A stretch of DNA of 30,491 bases from contig JADHYG010000006.1 in NCBI GenBank assembly GCA_016782545.1, positions 1 through 30,491 on the forward strand, in the 5' to 3' direction. A program made the position numbers and the translations under genes. Positions 1-8,679 of the stretch are shown here, in pieces. Within the stretch, counting starts at the first letter, position 1, and the number at the start of each line of letters is the position of its first letter. The notes beneath the pieces were generated by a model. The model saw only the letters and a list, made by a program, of their open reading frames with translations. It made no database searches and was not told the origin of the DNA. The DNA is from Candidatus Microgenomates bacterium (GTDB taxonomy: Bacteria; Patescibacteria; Microgenomatia; JADHYG01).

Positions 1-1384
1 TTCTGTCCAAAACAGCAACCGCCATGAATTTTTGGGCAGAATCAAAAGGAATCTCATCAACTCGCGATTTTTCTTTCCTTAATTTTTCTTCTTTTCCAGC
101 AAGTTTTCTTAAAGCCACCACTAAAGCTATCTCAGTTGGATCGCCAAAATCCAAAACAGCATCAGAGCATAAAACTGAAGCTTCGATTAAATTTTTAACC
201 AGACTGTTGTCTTCTTTAACTTGCTTAAAACCAAAGCTTTTGCTTGCCTCAGAATTGAACTTTAAACTCCCCTTGGTTAAACGCCCTCTTCCCGAGAGAT
301 CAAAAAATCCAGTCTCAGGCAAGAAAATTGAATTAACCGTCATCTGGTTATAAGTAATTGTTCCTGTTTTATCAGAACAAATAACATCAGTGCTTCCAAG
401 CGTTTCGGCGGTTGAAAGTTTTCTTATTAAAACATTAACCTTAACCATTCTTCTTATTCCTAAGGCTAAAGCAATAGTAACCACAATCGGCAGTCCTTCA
501 GGAATGGCGGAAACAGCCAAAGAAATAGATATCATTGCCATTTCATGCCATCCCCTGCCAGTAACAATTCCAAGGATGAGTCCGGGAATAGCGACAGCTA
601 AACAAACCACTCCCAAAACCTTGCCCATTTTTTCTAAGGCATCCTGGAGAGGAGTCTGAAGCTGAGGTGCCTCATGAATCTCTTTGGCAATTTTTCCAAT
701 CTCGGTATTCATTCCCGTTAAAACTGCGACTGCTTTTCCTCTTCCTCTAGTCACTAAACACCCAGAATAAACCATGTTTTTTCTGTCCGCTAAAGAAGTT
801 TTTTCAGGCAAAACTCTTTCATTCTTAACAGCTGGAACCGATTCTCCGGTCAACATTGATTCATCTACTTCAAGAGAATAGGCTTCTAAAAGTCGAGCAT
901 CAGCCGGTATTTTTTCTCCTTCATATAAAATCAAAATATCGCCAGGCACTATTTCTTCTGCTTTAATTGTTTTTTCTTTCCCGTTTCTTACTACCCGCGC
1001 TTCTAGAGTTTCAATTTTTTTCAAAGCCTCAAGGGATTTTTCGGCTTTAAATTCTTGCAAAAAACCTAAAACTCCATTAACCAAGACAATAACAAAAATG
1101 GCAATACTGTCTATTTTTTCGCCAATTAAAAAAGAAAAAACTCCTGCTGCGAGGAGGATGGCAATTAAGATATCTGCAAATTGCTGAATGATGAGAGAAA
1201 AAATTGAATAGGACTTCTTTTCTTCCAATTTATTGGGTCCAAAAGTTAAAAGGCGAGAAGATACTCCTTTATCGTTAAGACCATCTTCTTTAGTTTTTAG
1301 GGCTAAAAGGGCTGTCTCTTTTTCAAGAGAGTGGGTTTTGAGGTTAATAGTCTTTTCTGAAGATAGCCTAAAATCTTTTTCCAT
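1..1384 (-). CDS. P-type cation-transporting ATPase, N-terminal 461 residues (cut by window edge)
   Basis: Reading the minus strand from the ATG at 1384-1382 gives one open frame to the window edge. It carries the P2-type ATPase order: a cation-ATPase N-terminal segment, two membrane helices (about residues 62-108), an actuator loop with TGES at 179-182, a second helix pair holding PEGLP at 295-299, and the phosphorylation motif DKTGT with Asp338. The following residues are ITYNQM rather than the usual LTxNxM. The PEGLP context is typical of SERCA/PMCA-like and Na/K-type pumps, so ATP-driven export of Ca2+ or a monovalent cation across the cytoplasmic membrane is likely; the later ion-site helices lie outside the window, so the ion cannot be named. 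The nucleotide-binding domain is cut off. It has its own strong promoter overlapping the end of the upstream CBS gene. Confidence 0.93.
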   Translation of the reverse strand, partial: MEKDFRLSSEKTINLKTHSLEKETALLALKTKEDGLNDKGVSSRLLTFGPNKLEEKKSYSIFSLIIQQFADILIAILLAAGVFSFLIGEKIDSIAIFVIVLVNGVLGFLQEFKAEKSLEALKKIETLEARVVRNGKEKTIKAEEIVPGDILILYEGEKIPADARLLEAYSLEVDESMLTGESVPAVKNERVLPEKTSLADRKNMVYSGCLVTRGRGKAVAVLTGMNTEIGKIAKEIHEAPQLQTPLQDALEKMGKVLGVVCLAVAIPGLILGIVTGRGWHEMAMISISLAVSAIPEGLPIVVTIALALGIRRMVKVNVLIRKLSTAETLGSTDVICSDKTGTITYNQMTVNSIFLPETGFFDLSGRGRLTKGSLKFNSEASKSFGFKQVKEDNSLVKNLIEASVLCSDAVLDFGDPTEIALVVALRKLAGKEEKLRKEKSRVDEIPFDSAQKFMAVAVLDR

Positions 1385-1481
1385 TTAATTCCGTCTTAAA
1401 AAACAAAAAGTCTAGGAAGTTATTTCCCCAGTTTCTTTCACGACAAAAATTCTGTTAGCTACTTAAGTTGTCTTTATTGAG

Positions 1482-1510
1482 ATAATACTAAATAAAAAGG
1501 CGGATGTCAA
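1482..1510 (-). promoter_or_regulatory. Sigma70-type promoter for the P-type ATPase gene
   Basis: On the minus strand TTGACA (1510-1505), a 17-base spacer and TATTAT (1487-1482) form a near-consensus promoter. The expected start is near 1475, giving a leader of about 90 nt before the ATPase ATG. The -35 box overlaps the TGA stop of the CBS-domain gene. Confidence 0.75.
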
Positions 1511-1992
1511 GACTTAAATTTAGAAAATTTTAAGTATTTTTTAAAAAGGCAGTCAAAAATATCTCCTTTTGTTATCATTCCAATTACTTCTTTCTTTTTT
1601 GTAATCACTGGTAGTTGACGGACCCGACGAACAATCATTTTGGACAAGGCTCGAAGCATGGGCTTTTCAGGATAAGTTAAGTAAACCTTTCTATTCATTA
1701 TATCCTTAGCTTGAAGTTGAGTGAGTTTTTCAAGTTTTTTTTCCATCTCTTCAAAATTTTTACCCGAAACAAAACCACTTAAATATTTTTCATATAAAGG
1801 ATGAAGCCTGTATGAAGAGTAGAGTTTTAAGAGTAAATCCTCTTCGGCAATAATCCCCAAAATCTTGTTGTCTTTATCAACAACCGGCAATCCATGAATT
1901 CCTTTTTTGAAAATAACTTCCCAAATCCTTGAAAAAGGAGTTTCAGGAGAAACCGTAATTATCTCAGTAGTCATTACCTCATGAACCTGCAT
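1507..1992 (-). CDS. Tandem CBS-domain protein
   Basis: A 161-residue protein made almost entirely of two CBS domains. The first spans about residues 1-55 (starts MQVHEVMTTEIITVSPETP, with GIHGLPVVD and LGIIAEEDLL). The second spans about 95-155 (AKDIMNRKVYLTYPE, RRVRQLPVIT, IGMITKGDIFD). CBS pairs bind adenine nucleotides and usually act as sensors. No catalytic domain is attached, so it is probably a stand-alone regulatory module. It lies just upstream of a cation pump in the same direction, and a link to ion or energy status is a guess from that position. The start is the first ATG downstream of a good promoter; no strong ribosome binding site is visible. Confidence 0.9.
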   Translation of the reverse strand: MQVHEVMTTEIITVSPETPFSRIWEVIFKKGIHGLPVVDKDNKILGIIAEEDLLLKLYSSYRLHPLYEKYLSGFVSGKNFEEMEKKLEKLTQLQAKDIMNRKVYLTYPEKPMLRALSKMIVRRVRQLPVITKKKEVIGMITKGDIFDCLFKKYLKFSKFKS

Positions 1993-2017
1993 CTTATTAA
2001 ATCTTAAACTAAAACAT

Positions 2018-2046
2018 AGCTTAGTGTATTTTCTTCAAAATGTCAA
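2018..2046 (-). promoter_or_regulatory. Promoter for the CBS-domain gene
   Basis: Minus strand TTGACA (2046-2041), 17-base spacer, TAAGCT (2023-2018). The -35 is perfect; the -10 keeps the key first T, second A and last T. The predicted start near 2011 gives a leader of about 19 nt. It lies in the 57-bp gap after the dnaE stop. Confidence 0.6.
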
Positions 2047-2049
2047 GAA

Positions 2050-5000
2050 TCAGTCTTTTTTTATTGAAGTCGCATCATCAACAATCAAAGTTATCCCTTT
2101 ATCTTTTTCTTCGATCTTGCCTTTCACCAAAACAACGCCATCGTTAATCCAAACGCTTTTGGTTTCAGCAAAAACCCGAGGAAAAACTATTAGTTCTATG
2201 GAATCGGTTAAATCACTGATTTTGACAAAAGCCATCTCATTATTATTTTTTTTGGTAATAATTTTTTTAACTCTAGTAATTATACCGCCAACAGTTACTT
2301 TCTTTTTATGCTTTACTAAAGAAAGATCTTTTATTTCATGGGTAGTTTTTGAAGAGATTAATTTTAAAAGCGGTTTTAATGGGTGTCCTGATAAATAAAA
2401 ACCAAAAAGCTGTTTTTCAAAAGCAAGACGTTCTGCTGTTGTTAATTCTTCAACCTCCGGCAAGTCTATATTTTTAACAGCCTTTTTACCCGAACCGTCA
2501 AAAAGACCGATTTGCCCAGAAGCGCGTCTTTTTTTCTCTTTTTGTGCTTCATCAACAATCCTTGGTAAAGACACTAACATAGCCGCTCTTTTACCAAATT
2601 GATCAAAAGCACCTGCTTTTAAAAGACTTTCAAAAGTCTTGCTATTAACTTTACCAAGATTAACTTTTTGGCAAAAGTCTATTAAAGAAATAAACTCACC
2701 ATCTTTTTTCCGAGCCAAAAGAATAACCTCAATCGCCACCTTGCCGACATTTTTAATTGCCGACAAACCAAAACGAATTGAATTGTCTTCAATGGCAAAT
2801 TCAATCTCAGATTTATTAATATCTGGAGGTAAAAGCTCAATTTTCATCCGCCGGCATTCCTCAATGGCTAAAGTTAATTTTTCTTCTCTGGTTGGACCAG
2901 AATTAGCTCGAGTTTCAGCGGTTAAAACAGCGGTCATATATTCCACTGGATAATGAGTTTTCATATAGGCAGTTTGGTAAGCAATCATTCCATAGGAAGC
3001 TGAGTGGGCTTTATTAAAACCATAGCCAACAAATTTTTCAATTAAAGACCAAACTTTCTCTGCTATTTCTGAAGTGTATTCTTGCTTTAAACAGCCATTG
3101 ATAAATTTCTCTTTTTCTTTCTTCATTAAAGCTCTTTTTTTCTTACCAATCGCCAATCTAAGCTTGTCAGCCTCAACTAAAGTATAACCAGCCATGGTTG
3201 AAGCAATCTGCATACATTGCTCTTGATAAACAGCAATGCCATAAGTTTCTTTAAGAATTGGTTTAAGATCAGGGTGAGGATATTTTATTTTCTGAGGATT
3301 TCGCTTGCTTTCAGTAAAATCAGAAATCCAATTCATGGGCCCAGGACGAAAAAGAGCCACCATTGCAGAAATATCAGAAAATTTTGACGGCTTTAAATCT
3401 TTAGCTAATCTTCTCATTCCCGCTGATTCAAGCTGAAAAATGCCAGTTGTTTCGCCCTTGCTAATAATTTCAAAAACTTTTTTATCATTAAGAGGCAAAG
3501 AAGAAAGATCAACTTTTTCTCCTGTTTTATCCTGAACAAATTTAACCGCATTCTGAAGAATGGTTAAGTTGCGAAGACCTAAAAAATCCATTTTTAAAAG
3601 ACCAATGGCTTTGCCTTCGGAGGCGGCATTAAGATCTAAACAATACATATCATATTGAGTAATAATACGATCTCCTTTAACTTCTTTTTGCAAAGGCACA
3701 TATTCGGTTAAATCTTTGTCAGCGATCACCACTCCAGCCGCATGAGTAGAAGAATGCCTGGCGACTCCTTCAAGTTTTCTGGCAATATCTAAAAGCCGCT
3801 GGACTTCTTTTTCTGACTGATAAGCTTCAGAAAGTTCAAAAGAAGTTTTAATGGCCTTATCAATCGTCATCGCAAAGCCTTGGGCACCCGCTGGAATCAT
3901 TTTGGCAATCCTGTCAACAGCTGAATAAGACATCCCCAGAGCTCTACCCGCATCTCTGATCGCCTGTCTTGCTTCCATTTTGCCAAAAGTAATAATCTGA
4001 GCAACTTTATCTTTACCGTATTTTTCCGTCACATAAGCAATCACTTCGTCTCTTTTGTCATCAGCAAAGTCCAAATCAATGTCTGGTGGTGAAGGCCGTT
4101 GATGATTAAGAAATCTTTCAAAAGGAATCTTGTGAAAAATCGGATCAAGAGAAGTAATCCGCAAAACATAAGAAACTAAAGAGCCAGCCGCTGATCCTCT
4201 CCCCGGACCAACTCTAATTCCCTTTTCTTTAGACCAGTTAACAAAATCCTGAACAATTAAAAAATAAGCGGCAAAGCCTTTTTTGCAGATAACATCCAAT
4301 TCATATTCCATTCTTTCTAAAACCTCTTTTGAAGGCTTGGGATAACGTTGAGGAAGTCTTTCATGGACAAGTTTTCGTAAATAAGACTCGGAGGTTTCTT
4401 TTTCAGGAACAGCAAATCGGGGCAGAATCCAATTGCCCATTTCAATTTCAACATTGCACATTTTGGCAATCTTAACTGTATTAGCAATTGCTTCTGGATG
4501 ACGGATAAAAAGTCCTTTCATTTCTTCGGGCGAACGAAAATAAAAACTAGGGGCCTTTATCATTGAAAGAGGACGGTTTTTTTCTAAAATAGTCCGCTGA
4601 GTCTGAACACAAAGAAGAATTTCTTGCGCCTCGGCGTCTTCTTTTTCAACATAATGAATATCATTAGTAGCTACCAAAGGAATTCCCAACTTGGAGGAAA
4701 GTTTAATTATTTTTTGATTAACCAATGCTTGATCTTCAATTTTTGGATGATGCTGAATCTCTAAATAAAAATGGTCTTCTGGAAAAATCTCCATTAATTT
4801 TTTAGCTTTCTCTTCTGCCTTTTTATCTTCACCTTTTCTTAATAAGCTAGGCACTTCTCCTTCTAAACAGGCTGATAAACAAATCAGACCTTCTGAATAT
4901 TTTTCTAATAACTCAAGATCAATTCTCGGCTTATAATAAAAACCTTCAAGATGGGATAAAGTGGTTAATTTAATCAGATTTTTATAGCCTTGGGCGTTTT

Positions 5001-5280
5001 TTGCCAAAAGAACAAGATGATGTTGATCCTTATCAATGCGAGGCTGTTTGTCAAATCGCGACCGAGAAGCCTGATAAGCCTCCATGCCAATAATTGGCTT
5101 AATACCAGCTTCACGACAAGCTAAATAAAATTTGAAAATACCATACATCGCTCCATGATCTGTTAAAGCCAAAGCATTCATGCCATATTCCTTTGCTTTC
5201 GCCACCAAATCAGGAATCTTGGCCAAGCCGTCTAATAAAGAATATTCTGAATGAGTATGAAGGTGAATAAAATCAGACAT
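2050..5280 (-). CDS. dnaE: DNA polymerase III alpha subunit (replicative polymerase)
   Basis: A 1076-residue DnaE-type catalytic subunit of the replicase. The PHP domain opens at once with LHTHSEYSLLDGLAK (residues 7-21). The C-family polymerase catalytic aspartates are visible in PDIDLDF (399-405; Asp400 and Asp402) and MDFLGLR (Asp565). Also seen are GPGRGSAAGSLVSYVL (358-373), the helix-hairpin-helix region, and a C-terminal OB fold (VTVGGIITRVKK onward). The protein is slightly shorter than the E. coli homologue (1160). The chosen start, MSDFIHLHTH, matches the family; an in-frame ATG 17 codons upstream would add residues encoded by a CAATTTTCAAAT-type repeat and is rejected. It follows gatB after 112 bp that contain repeats and no obvious promoter. 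Confidence 0.97.
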   Translation of the reverse strand: MSDFIHLHTHSEYSLLDGLAKIPDLVAKAKEYGMNALALTDHGAMYGIFKFYLACREAGIKPIIGMEAYQASRSRFDKQPRIDKDQHHLVLLAKNAQGYKNLIKLTTLSHLEGFYYKPRIDLELLEKYSEGLICLSACLEGEVPSLLRKGEDKKAEEKAKKLMEIFPEDHFYLEIQHHPKIEDQALVNQKIIKLSSKLGIPLVATNDIHYVEKEDAEAQEILLCVQTQRTILEKNRPLSMIKAPSFYFRSPEEMKGLFIRHPEAIANTVKIAKMCNVEIEMGNWILPRFAVPEKETSESYLRKLVHERLPQRYPKPSKEVLERMEYELDVICKKGFAAYFLIVQDFVNWSKEKGIRVGPGRGSAAGSLVSYVLRITSLDPIFHKIPFERFLNHQRPSPPDIDLDFADDKRDEVIAYVTEKYGKDKVAQIITFGKMEARQAIRDAGRALGMSYSAVDRIAKMIPAGAQGFAMTIDKAIKTSFELSEAYQSEKEVQRLLDIARKLEGVARHSSTHAAGVVIADKDLTEYVPLQKEVKGDRIITQYDMYCLDLNAASEGKAIGLLKMDFLGLRNLTILQNAVKFVQDKTGEKVDLSSLPLNDKKVFEIISKGETTGIFQLESAGMRRLAKDLKPSKFSDISAMVALFRPGPMNWISDFTESKRNPQKIKYPHPDLKPILKETYGIAVYQEQCMQIASTMAGYTLVEADKLRLAIGKKKRALMKKEKEKFINGCLKQEYTSEIAEKVWSLIEKFVGYGFNKAHSASYGMIAYQTAYMKTHYPVEYMTAVLTAETRANSGPTREEKLTLAIEECRRMKIELLPPDINKSEIEFAIEDNSIRFGLSAIKNVGKVAIEVILLARKKDGEFISLIDFCQKVNLGKVNSKTFESLLKAGAFDQFGKRAAMLVSLPRIVDEAQKEKKRRASGQIGLFDGSGKKAVKNIDLPEVEELTTAERLAFEKQLFGFYLSGHPLKPLLKLISSKTTHEIKDLSLVKHKKKVTVGGIITRVKKIITKKNNNEMAFVKISDLTDSIELIVFPRVFAETKSVWINDGVVLVKGKIEEKDKGITLIVDDATSIKKD

Positions 5281-5293
5281 AATATAAACTAAT

Positions 5294-5346
5294 TTACAAT
5301 TTTCAAATCTCAATTTCCAATCAATTTTCAATGACTCAATTTACAA
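5294..5346. repeat. AT-rich simple repeat upstream of dnaE
   Basis: Several imperfect copies of a CAATTTYCAA-type unit lie between 5294 and 5346, directly upstream of the dnaE start. The minus-strand frame stays open through them, which creates a false N-terminal extension of DnaE. Confidence 0.5.
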
Positions 5347-5347
5347 A

Positions 5348-5367
5348 CCTGCCTACCGACAAGCAGA
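5348..5367. repeat. Decayed copy of a GC-rich 20-bp palindrome
   Basis: CCTGCCTACCGACAAGCAGA differs at four positions from the perfect palindrome at 28191-28210 (CCTGCCTGCC/GGCAGGCAGG). Three of the changes are G to A within an otherwise identical order. This suggests the palindrome is a dispersed family in this genome rather than a one-off. Confidence 0.5.
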
Positions 5368-5390
5368 ACATATTACAATTTCAAAACAAC

Positions 5391-5416
5391 TGTCATTCTG
5401 AACTTGTTTCAGAATC
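5391..5416. repeat. Half copy of the TGTCATTC palindromic element
   Basis: TGTCATTCTGAAC...GTTTCAGAATC forms a hairpin (TTCTGAA/TTCAGAA). It matches the left half of the full-length elements at 17197-17272 and 19763-19826. The gatB stop codon (5393-5395) and its last eight residues (IDSETSSE) fall in this repeat and its edge, so the element has supplied the end of GatB. Confidence 0.65.
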
Positions 5417-6778
5417 GATCTTTGACTTCAGAATCTCCTCAGCCATTTTTGCATCAGCTTGGCCTTTTGTACGACTCATCACCTGTCCAATTAAATACAT
5501 TGATGCTTGTGTTTTTCCCTTCTTATAATCATTCACCGTTCCTGCATTGTCAACAAGAACTTGTTTAATGATTTTTTCTAACTCTTCTTTGCTAATCGTT
5601 GACGGAGCATGTTTTTCAAGAATTATTTTAATCAATTCTGCCGGCAAAGTCTTTTCTATGTCAACTCTCTTATTAATTATCCAATTGGCAATAGTTTTAT
5701 TATTGACTGCCTTACTCGCACGAACAGCTTGCTCAAAATAATCAGCCGTCATTCTATCAGCAGTTAGTATCCTAATATCATATTCTGATAATTTATATTC
5801 TTTTAGAAAGCGTTTTGATTTTGCCTCTGGTAATTCTGACAATGAATTTCTTAATATCTTAATATCCTCTTTTCTCCATCTTATCGGTGGAATATCTGGT
5901 TCAGGAAAATACCGATAATCAGCGGCCTCTTCTTTGCTTCTTTGCGAAAAAGTCTTTTGTTTGTCTTCATCCCAGCCTCTTGTTTCTTGCTTTATTTTTT
6001 TACCTGCTTCTAATAATTCAGCTTGTCTTTTAATTTCATAATTAATTGCTTTTTCAACAAACTTAAAAGAATTAAGATTTTTAACTTCTACTTTATAATC
6101 AGGAAGCTTCATTTTCTTCCCTCGAACCTCGAACCTCGAACCTCGAACGTCACGAAGTGACACATTGGGTTCGCACCTCATGCTCCCCTTTTCCATATCA
6201 CAATCTGACACGCCAAGATAGCGGAGCAATTGTTGAAGTTTTTGTAAAAATATTTTTGCTTCTTCTCCACTTCTTATGTCTGGTTCGGTGACAACTTCCA
6301 TCAAAGGAACTCCAGAACGATTAAAATCAATCAAGGTACATTTTTTTCCATCAACGATGGCATGAATCAACTTGCCCGTGTCCTCTTCCAGATGCACTCT
6401 TCTAATTTTTATCTTTCTGATTTTTTCTTTTATATTTTTTGATATTTGATATTTAATATTAAGTTCGCCGTTTTTACAAAACGGCGAATCATATTGTGAA
6501 ATTTGATAACCTTTAGGCAAATCAGGATAAAAATAATTTTTACGATCAAATTTTGAAAAAAGAGGAATTTGACAATCAAGGGCTAATCCAGTCATCACTG
6601 TCCACTCAATCGCTTTTTTATTGGGAACAGGAAGAGCACCAGGCAATCCTAAACAGACTGGACAACAATGAGTATTGGGTTTTTTACCAAAATAATCAGC
6701 CTCACAACCGCAAAACATCTTTGATTTAGTCTTCAGCTCAACATGTATTTCCAACCCAATTATTGGTATGTATTTCAT
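5393..6778 (-). CDS. gatB: Asp/Glu-tRNA amidotransferase subunit B
   Basis: A 461-residue GatB, the kinase-like subunit that activates and amidates Glu-tRNA(Gln) or Asp-tRNA(Asn) with GatA and GatC. Family motifs include IGLEIHVEL (7-15), a Cys cluster (C23, C25, C38, C39, C42) for zinc, PDLPKGYQISQYD (85-97), RVHLEEDTGK (127-136), DFNRSGVPLMEVVTEPD (151-167) and VEVKNLNSFKF (230-240), followed by the YqeY-like tail that recognises the tRNA. About ten extra residues near 209-222 are encoded by four tandem CTCGAAC units plus a small hairpin (6121-6161), and the C-terminus lies in a palindromic repeat. The start codon sits two bases after a GTTCTAG repeat array. The gene is separated from gatA by a four-helix-bundle gene. 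Confidence 0.96.
   Translation of the reverse strand: MKYIPIIGLEIHVELKTKSKMFCGCEADYFGKKPNTHCCPVCLGLPGALPVPNKKAIEWTVMTGLALDCQIPLFSKFDRKNYFYPDLPKGYQISQYDSPFCKNGELNIKYQISKNIKEKIRKIKIRRVHLEEDTGKLIHAIVDGKKCTLIDFNRSGVPLMEVVTEPDIRSGEEAKIFLQKLQQLLRYLGVSDCDMEKGSMRCEPNVSLRDVRGSRFEVRGKKMKLPDYKVEVKNLNSFKFVEKAINYEIKRQAELLEAGKKIKQETRGWDEDKQKTFSQRSKEEAADYRYFPEPDIPPIRWRKEDIKILRNSLSELPEAKSKRFLKEYKLSEYDIRILTADRMTADYFEQAVRASKAVNNKTIANWIINKRVDIEKTLPAELIKIILEKHAPSTISKEELEKIIKQVLVDNAGTVNDYKKGKTQASMYLIGQVMSRTKGQADAKMAEEILKSKIDSETSSE
6121..6161. repeat. Four tandem CTCGAAC heptads plus hairpin inside gatB
   Basis: Four perfect CTCGAAC units occupy 6121-6148, followed at once by a hairpin GTCAC-GAA-GTGAC (6149-6161). 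The segment is read in frame in GatB. The unit differs by one base from CTAGAAC, the complement of the GTTCTAG heptad repeated at 6781-6815. Confidence 0.8.
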
Positions 6779-6780
6779 AG

Positions 6781-6815
6781 GTTCTAGGTTCTAGGTTCTA
6801 GGTTCTAGGTTCTAG
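6781..6815. repeat. Five perfect GTTCTAG heptads between the four-helix-bundle gene and gatB
   Basis: Exactly five head-to-tail GTTCTAG units fill 6781-6815. They supply the end and stop codon of the four-helix-bundle gene (stop at 6805-6807) and most of the 26-bp gap before the gatB ATG at 6778. Inverted CTAGAACC copies occur on the far side of that gene at 7208 and 7249. Confidence 0.9.
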
Positions 6816-7191
6816 ATATGACCTTTTTTCCTTCCAACTTTGATATTAAACTGTTTAACATTCTCATAATTTCATCTAACTGAGATTTTACTCGAACGAA
6901 TTCTTCTTCTTTCAACAGACCCACTTCTTTTACAATGATTAACTGTGTTTCTAACTCGGCCCCTGAAGCAAAGCTAATTCTCAGAAATTGAATATATTCA
7001 GCTAGATGTCCACGACAAGCTCCTTCTGCAATATTTGACGCTATTGCTATAGCGCATCGACGCATTTGACTTGTTAAACCATATAACTCTGACTTAGGGA
7101 ATTTCTTTGTCACTTGAAATATATTTATTGACAGTTGAACTGCTTTCTGCCAAACTTTCAATTCTTTATATGATTTAAGTCTTTTTTTCAT
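6805..7191 (-). CDS. Four-helix bundle protein (S23 / 23S rRNA intervening-sequence family)
   Basis: A 128-residue helical protein with the family pattern: SYKELKVWQKAVQLSINIF near the N-terminus, FPKSELYGLTSQMRRCAIAIASNIAEG in the middle (about 32-57), and a final helix LDEIMRMLNSLISKLEG. This family (TIGR02436-like) was first noted inside 23S rRNA intervening sequences and is related in fold to the Avd accessory protein of diversity-generating retroelements; its function is unknown. Here it splits gatA from gatB. It is flanked by heptad repeats in opposite orientation on its two sides, and its last residues (ISRT) are encoded by the left array, so it looks like an inserted cassette rather than a member of the gat operon. 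The translation signal is weak. Confidence 0.9.
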   Translation of the reverse strand: MKKRLKSYKELKVWQKAVQLSINIFQVTKKFPKSELYGLTSQMRRCAIAIASNIAEGACRGHLAEYIQFLRISFASGAELETQLIIVKEVGLLKEEEFVRVKSQLDEIMRMLNSLISKLEGKKVISRT

Positions 7192-7200
7192 TTCTTTATT

Positions 7201-7258
7201 CTAATAACTAGAACCTAATCTAATCTTCTAGAGCCTAGTCACTAATCACTAGAACCTA
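7201..7258. repeat. CTAGAACC-type repeats on the gatA side of the four-helix-bundle gene
   Basis: CTAGAACC occurs at 7208-7215 and 7249-7256, with related CTAGAGCCTAG between them. The orientation is opposite to the GTTCTAG array at 6781-6815. The last GatA codons (GSSD and stop) lie in this block. Confidence 0.7.
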
Positions 7259-8678
7259 TCTTTGGCTTACGCTTATGCCAGTCGGTTGCCTGCTCGTAAG
7301 CATAGCCTACTTGTAAAAGTAACTTCTCGCTAAACTGTGGTCCAATAATTTGCATGCCTACTGGCAAATTATCAACAAACCCACAAGGAATTGATAATCC
7401 CGGTAAACCAGCAATGCTAGAAGCCTCTACTAAAAGATCTTGAAGCTCGCCAAACATCGCGCTTTCTTTACTTGCACCCAAAGAAAGAGCTACTGATGGA
7501 GAAGTTGGTGCTACAATGATATCTACTTCCTTAAAAGCCTTTTTAAAATCCTCTATGATTAAAGACCGTACTTTTTGGGCATGAAGATAATATGCTTCAT
7601 AATATCCAGAAGAAAGGGTGTATGTTCCAAGCATAATTCTTTTTTTATTTTCTTCATTAAAAGCCCATCTTTCATTTCCATATCGAATCCCGTCATAACG
7701 AGCCAAGTTCGAAGAAACCTCGGAACGTTGAAGAGCAGTATAAACAGCAATTGAATAGCGTGGATCAATAACAGAAATTTCTTTTACTTTGACTCCTTGT
7801 TTTTCAAAAACCTTCAACGCTTCTTTAACTGATTGATTAACTCCTTTTTGAGCGTCTTTTAAAAAATATTCCCTAGGAAGACCTATTTTAATCCCTTCAA
7901 TTCTTTTTTTGAGATTTTTAACATAGACACAATTTTCCTTGGGAGAAGTAGTTGCATCAAATTCGTCTTTTCCTCCCAAAACTTGGAAAACACAGGCAGC
8001 ATCTTCAACTGTTTTTACAATTGGACCAGGAGAATCCAAAGAAGAAGCCATGGCAATCACTCCATAACGAGAAACACGACCATAGGTTGGTTTTAAACCA
8101 ACACAACCACACCAAGCTACAGGCTGACGAATAGAACCAGCAGTTTCCGTTCCTACACTTCCTATTGTCATATCAGCCACAATACTTGCTGCTGAACCAC
8201 CAGAAGAACCCCCAGGAAGTCTTTTCAAATTCCATGGATTTTTGGTAGTGAAAAAATCAGATGTTTCAGTAGAAGAACCGTGACAAAAAGAGTCTAAATT
8301 TGTTTTTCCCAAAATAACACAACCAGTATTTTTTAGTTTTTTAACTACAGTGGCGTCATATTGAGGGATAAAATCTTCTAAAACTTTTGAGGCAACGGTT
8401 GTTCTCAAATTTTTTGTTAAAAAAACATCTTTTATTGAAAAGGGTATTCCTAATAAAGATTTTTCTTTAAAAATATCTTTATTATTCTGAACTAAAATCT
8501 CATCAGCCTGCCTTGCCTCAACTAAAGCTTCCTCTTCACAAACAGTAATAAAGGCGTTAATTTTCTTGTCAATTTTTTTAATGCGCTCAAGACAGGCTTT
8601 AGTTAATTCCAATGAAGAAAATTTCTTTTTTGAAAGCCCTTCTTGTGCTTGTTTGATGGTTAATTGATTTAACTCCAT
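7242..8678 (-). CDS. gatA: Asp/Glu-tRNA amidotransferase subunit A (glutaminase/amidase)
   Basis: A 478-residue amidase-signature enzyme that releases ammonia from glutamine for GatB. The Ser-cisSer-Lys triad is intact: Lys83 in GIPFSIKD, cis-Ser158 in PGGSSGGSAAS, and nucleophile Ser182 in GTETAGSIRQP, with the family spacing of 24 residues between the two serines. GTETAGS is a mild variant of the usual GTDTGGS. The C-terminal region PVGMQIIGPQFSEKLLL is also typical. It starts one base after the gatC stop region, so the two are translationally linked. The last four residues are encoded by the heptad-repeat block that flanks the neighbouring four-helix-bundle gene. Confidence 0.97.
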   Translation of the reverse strand: MELNQLTIKQAQEGLSKKKFSSLELTKACLERIKKIDKKINAFITVCEEEALVEARQADEILVQNNKDIFKEKSLLGIPFSIKDVFLTKNLRTTVASKVLEDFIPQYDATVVKKLKNTGCVILGKTNLDSFCHGSSTETSDFFTTKNPWNLKRLPGGSSGGSAASIVADMTIGSVGTETAGSIRQPVAWCGCVGLKPTYGRVSRYGVIAMASSLDSPGPIVKTVEDAACVFQVLGGKDEFDATTSPKENCVYVKNLKKRIEGIKIGLPREYFLKDAQKGVNQSVKEALKVFEKQGVKVKEISVIDPRYSIAVYTALQRSEVSSNLARYDGIRYGNERWAFNEENKKRIMLGTYTLSSGYYEAYYLHAQKVRSLIIEDFKKAFKEVDIIVAPTSPSVALSLGASKESAMFGELQDLLVEASSIAGLPGLSIPCGFVDNLPVGMQIIGPQFSEKLLLQVGYAYEQATDWHKRKPKIGSSD

Positions 8679-8679
8679 A

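Noticed and set aside
5281..5331. DnaE start 17 codons upstream
   Set aside because: The codons come from an AT-rich repeat; DnaE proteins begin close to the LHTHSEYS motif.
6121..6161. CRISPR-like array
   Set aside because: The tandem units are seven bases with no spacers, and no cas genes are present.
6805..7191. Diversity-generating retroelement accessory protein (Avd)
   Set aside because: The fold family is related, but there is no reverse transcriptase or template/variable repeat pair in the window.
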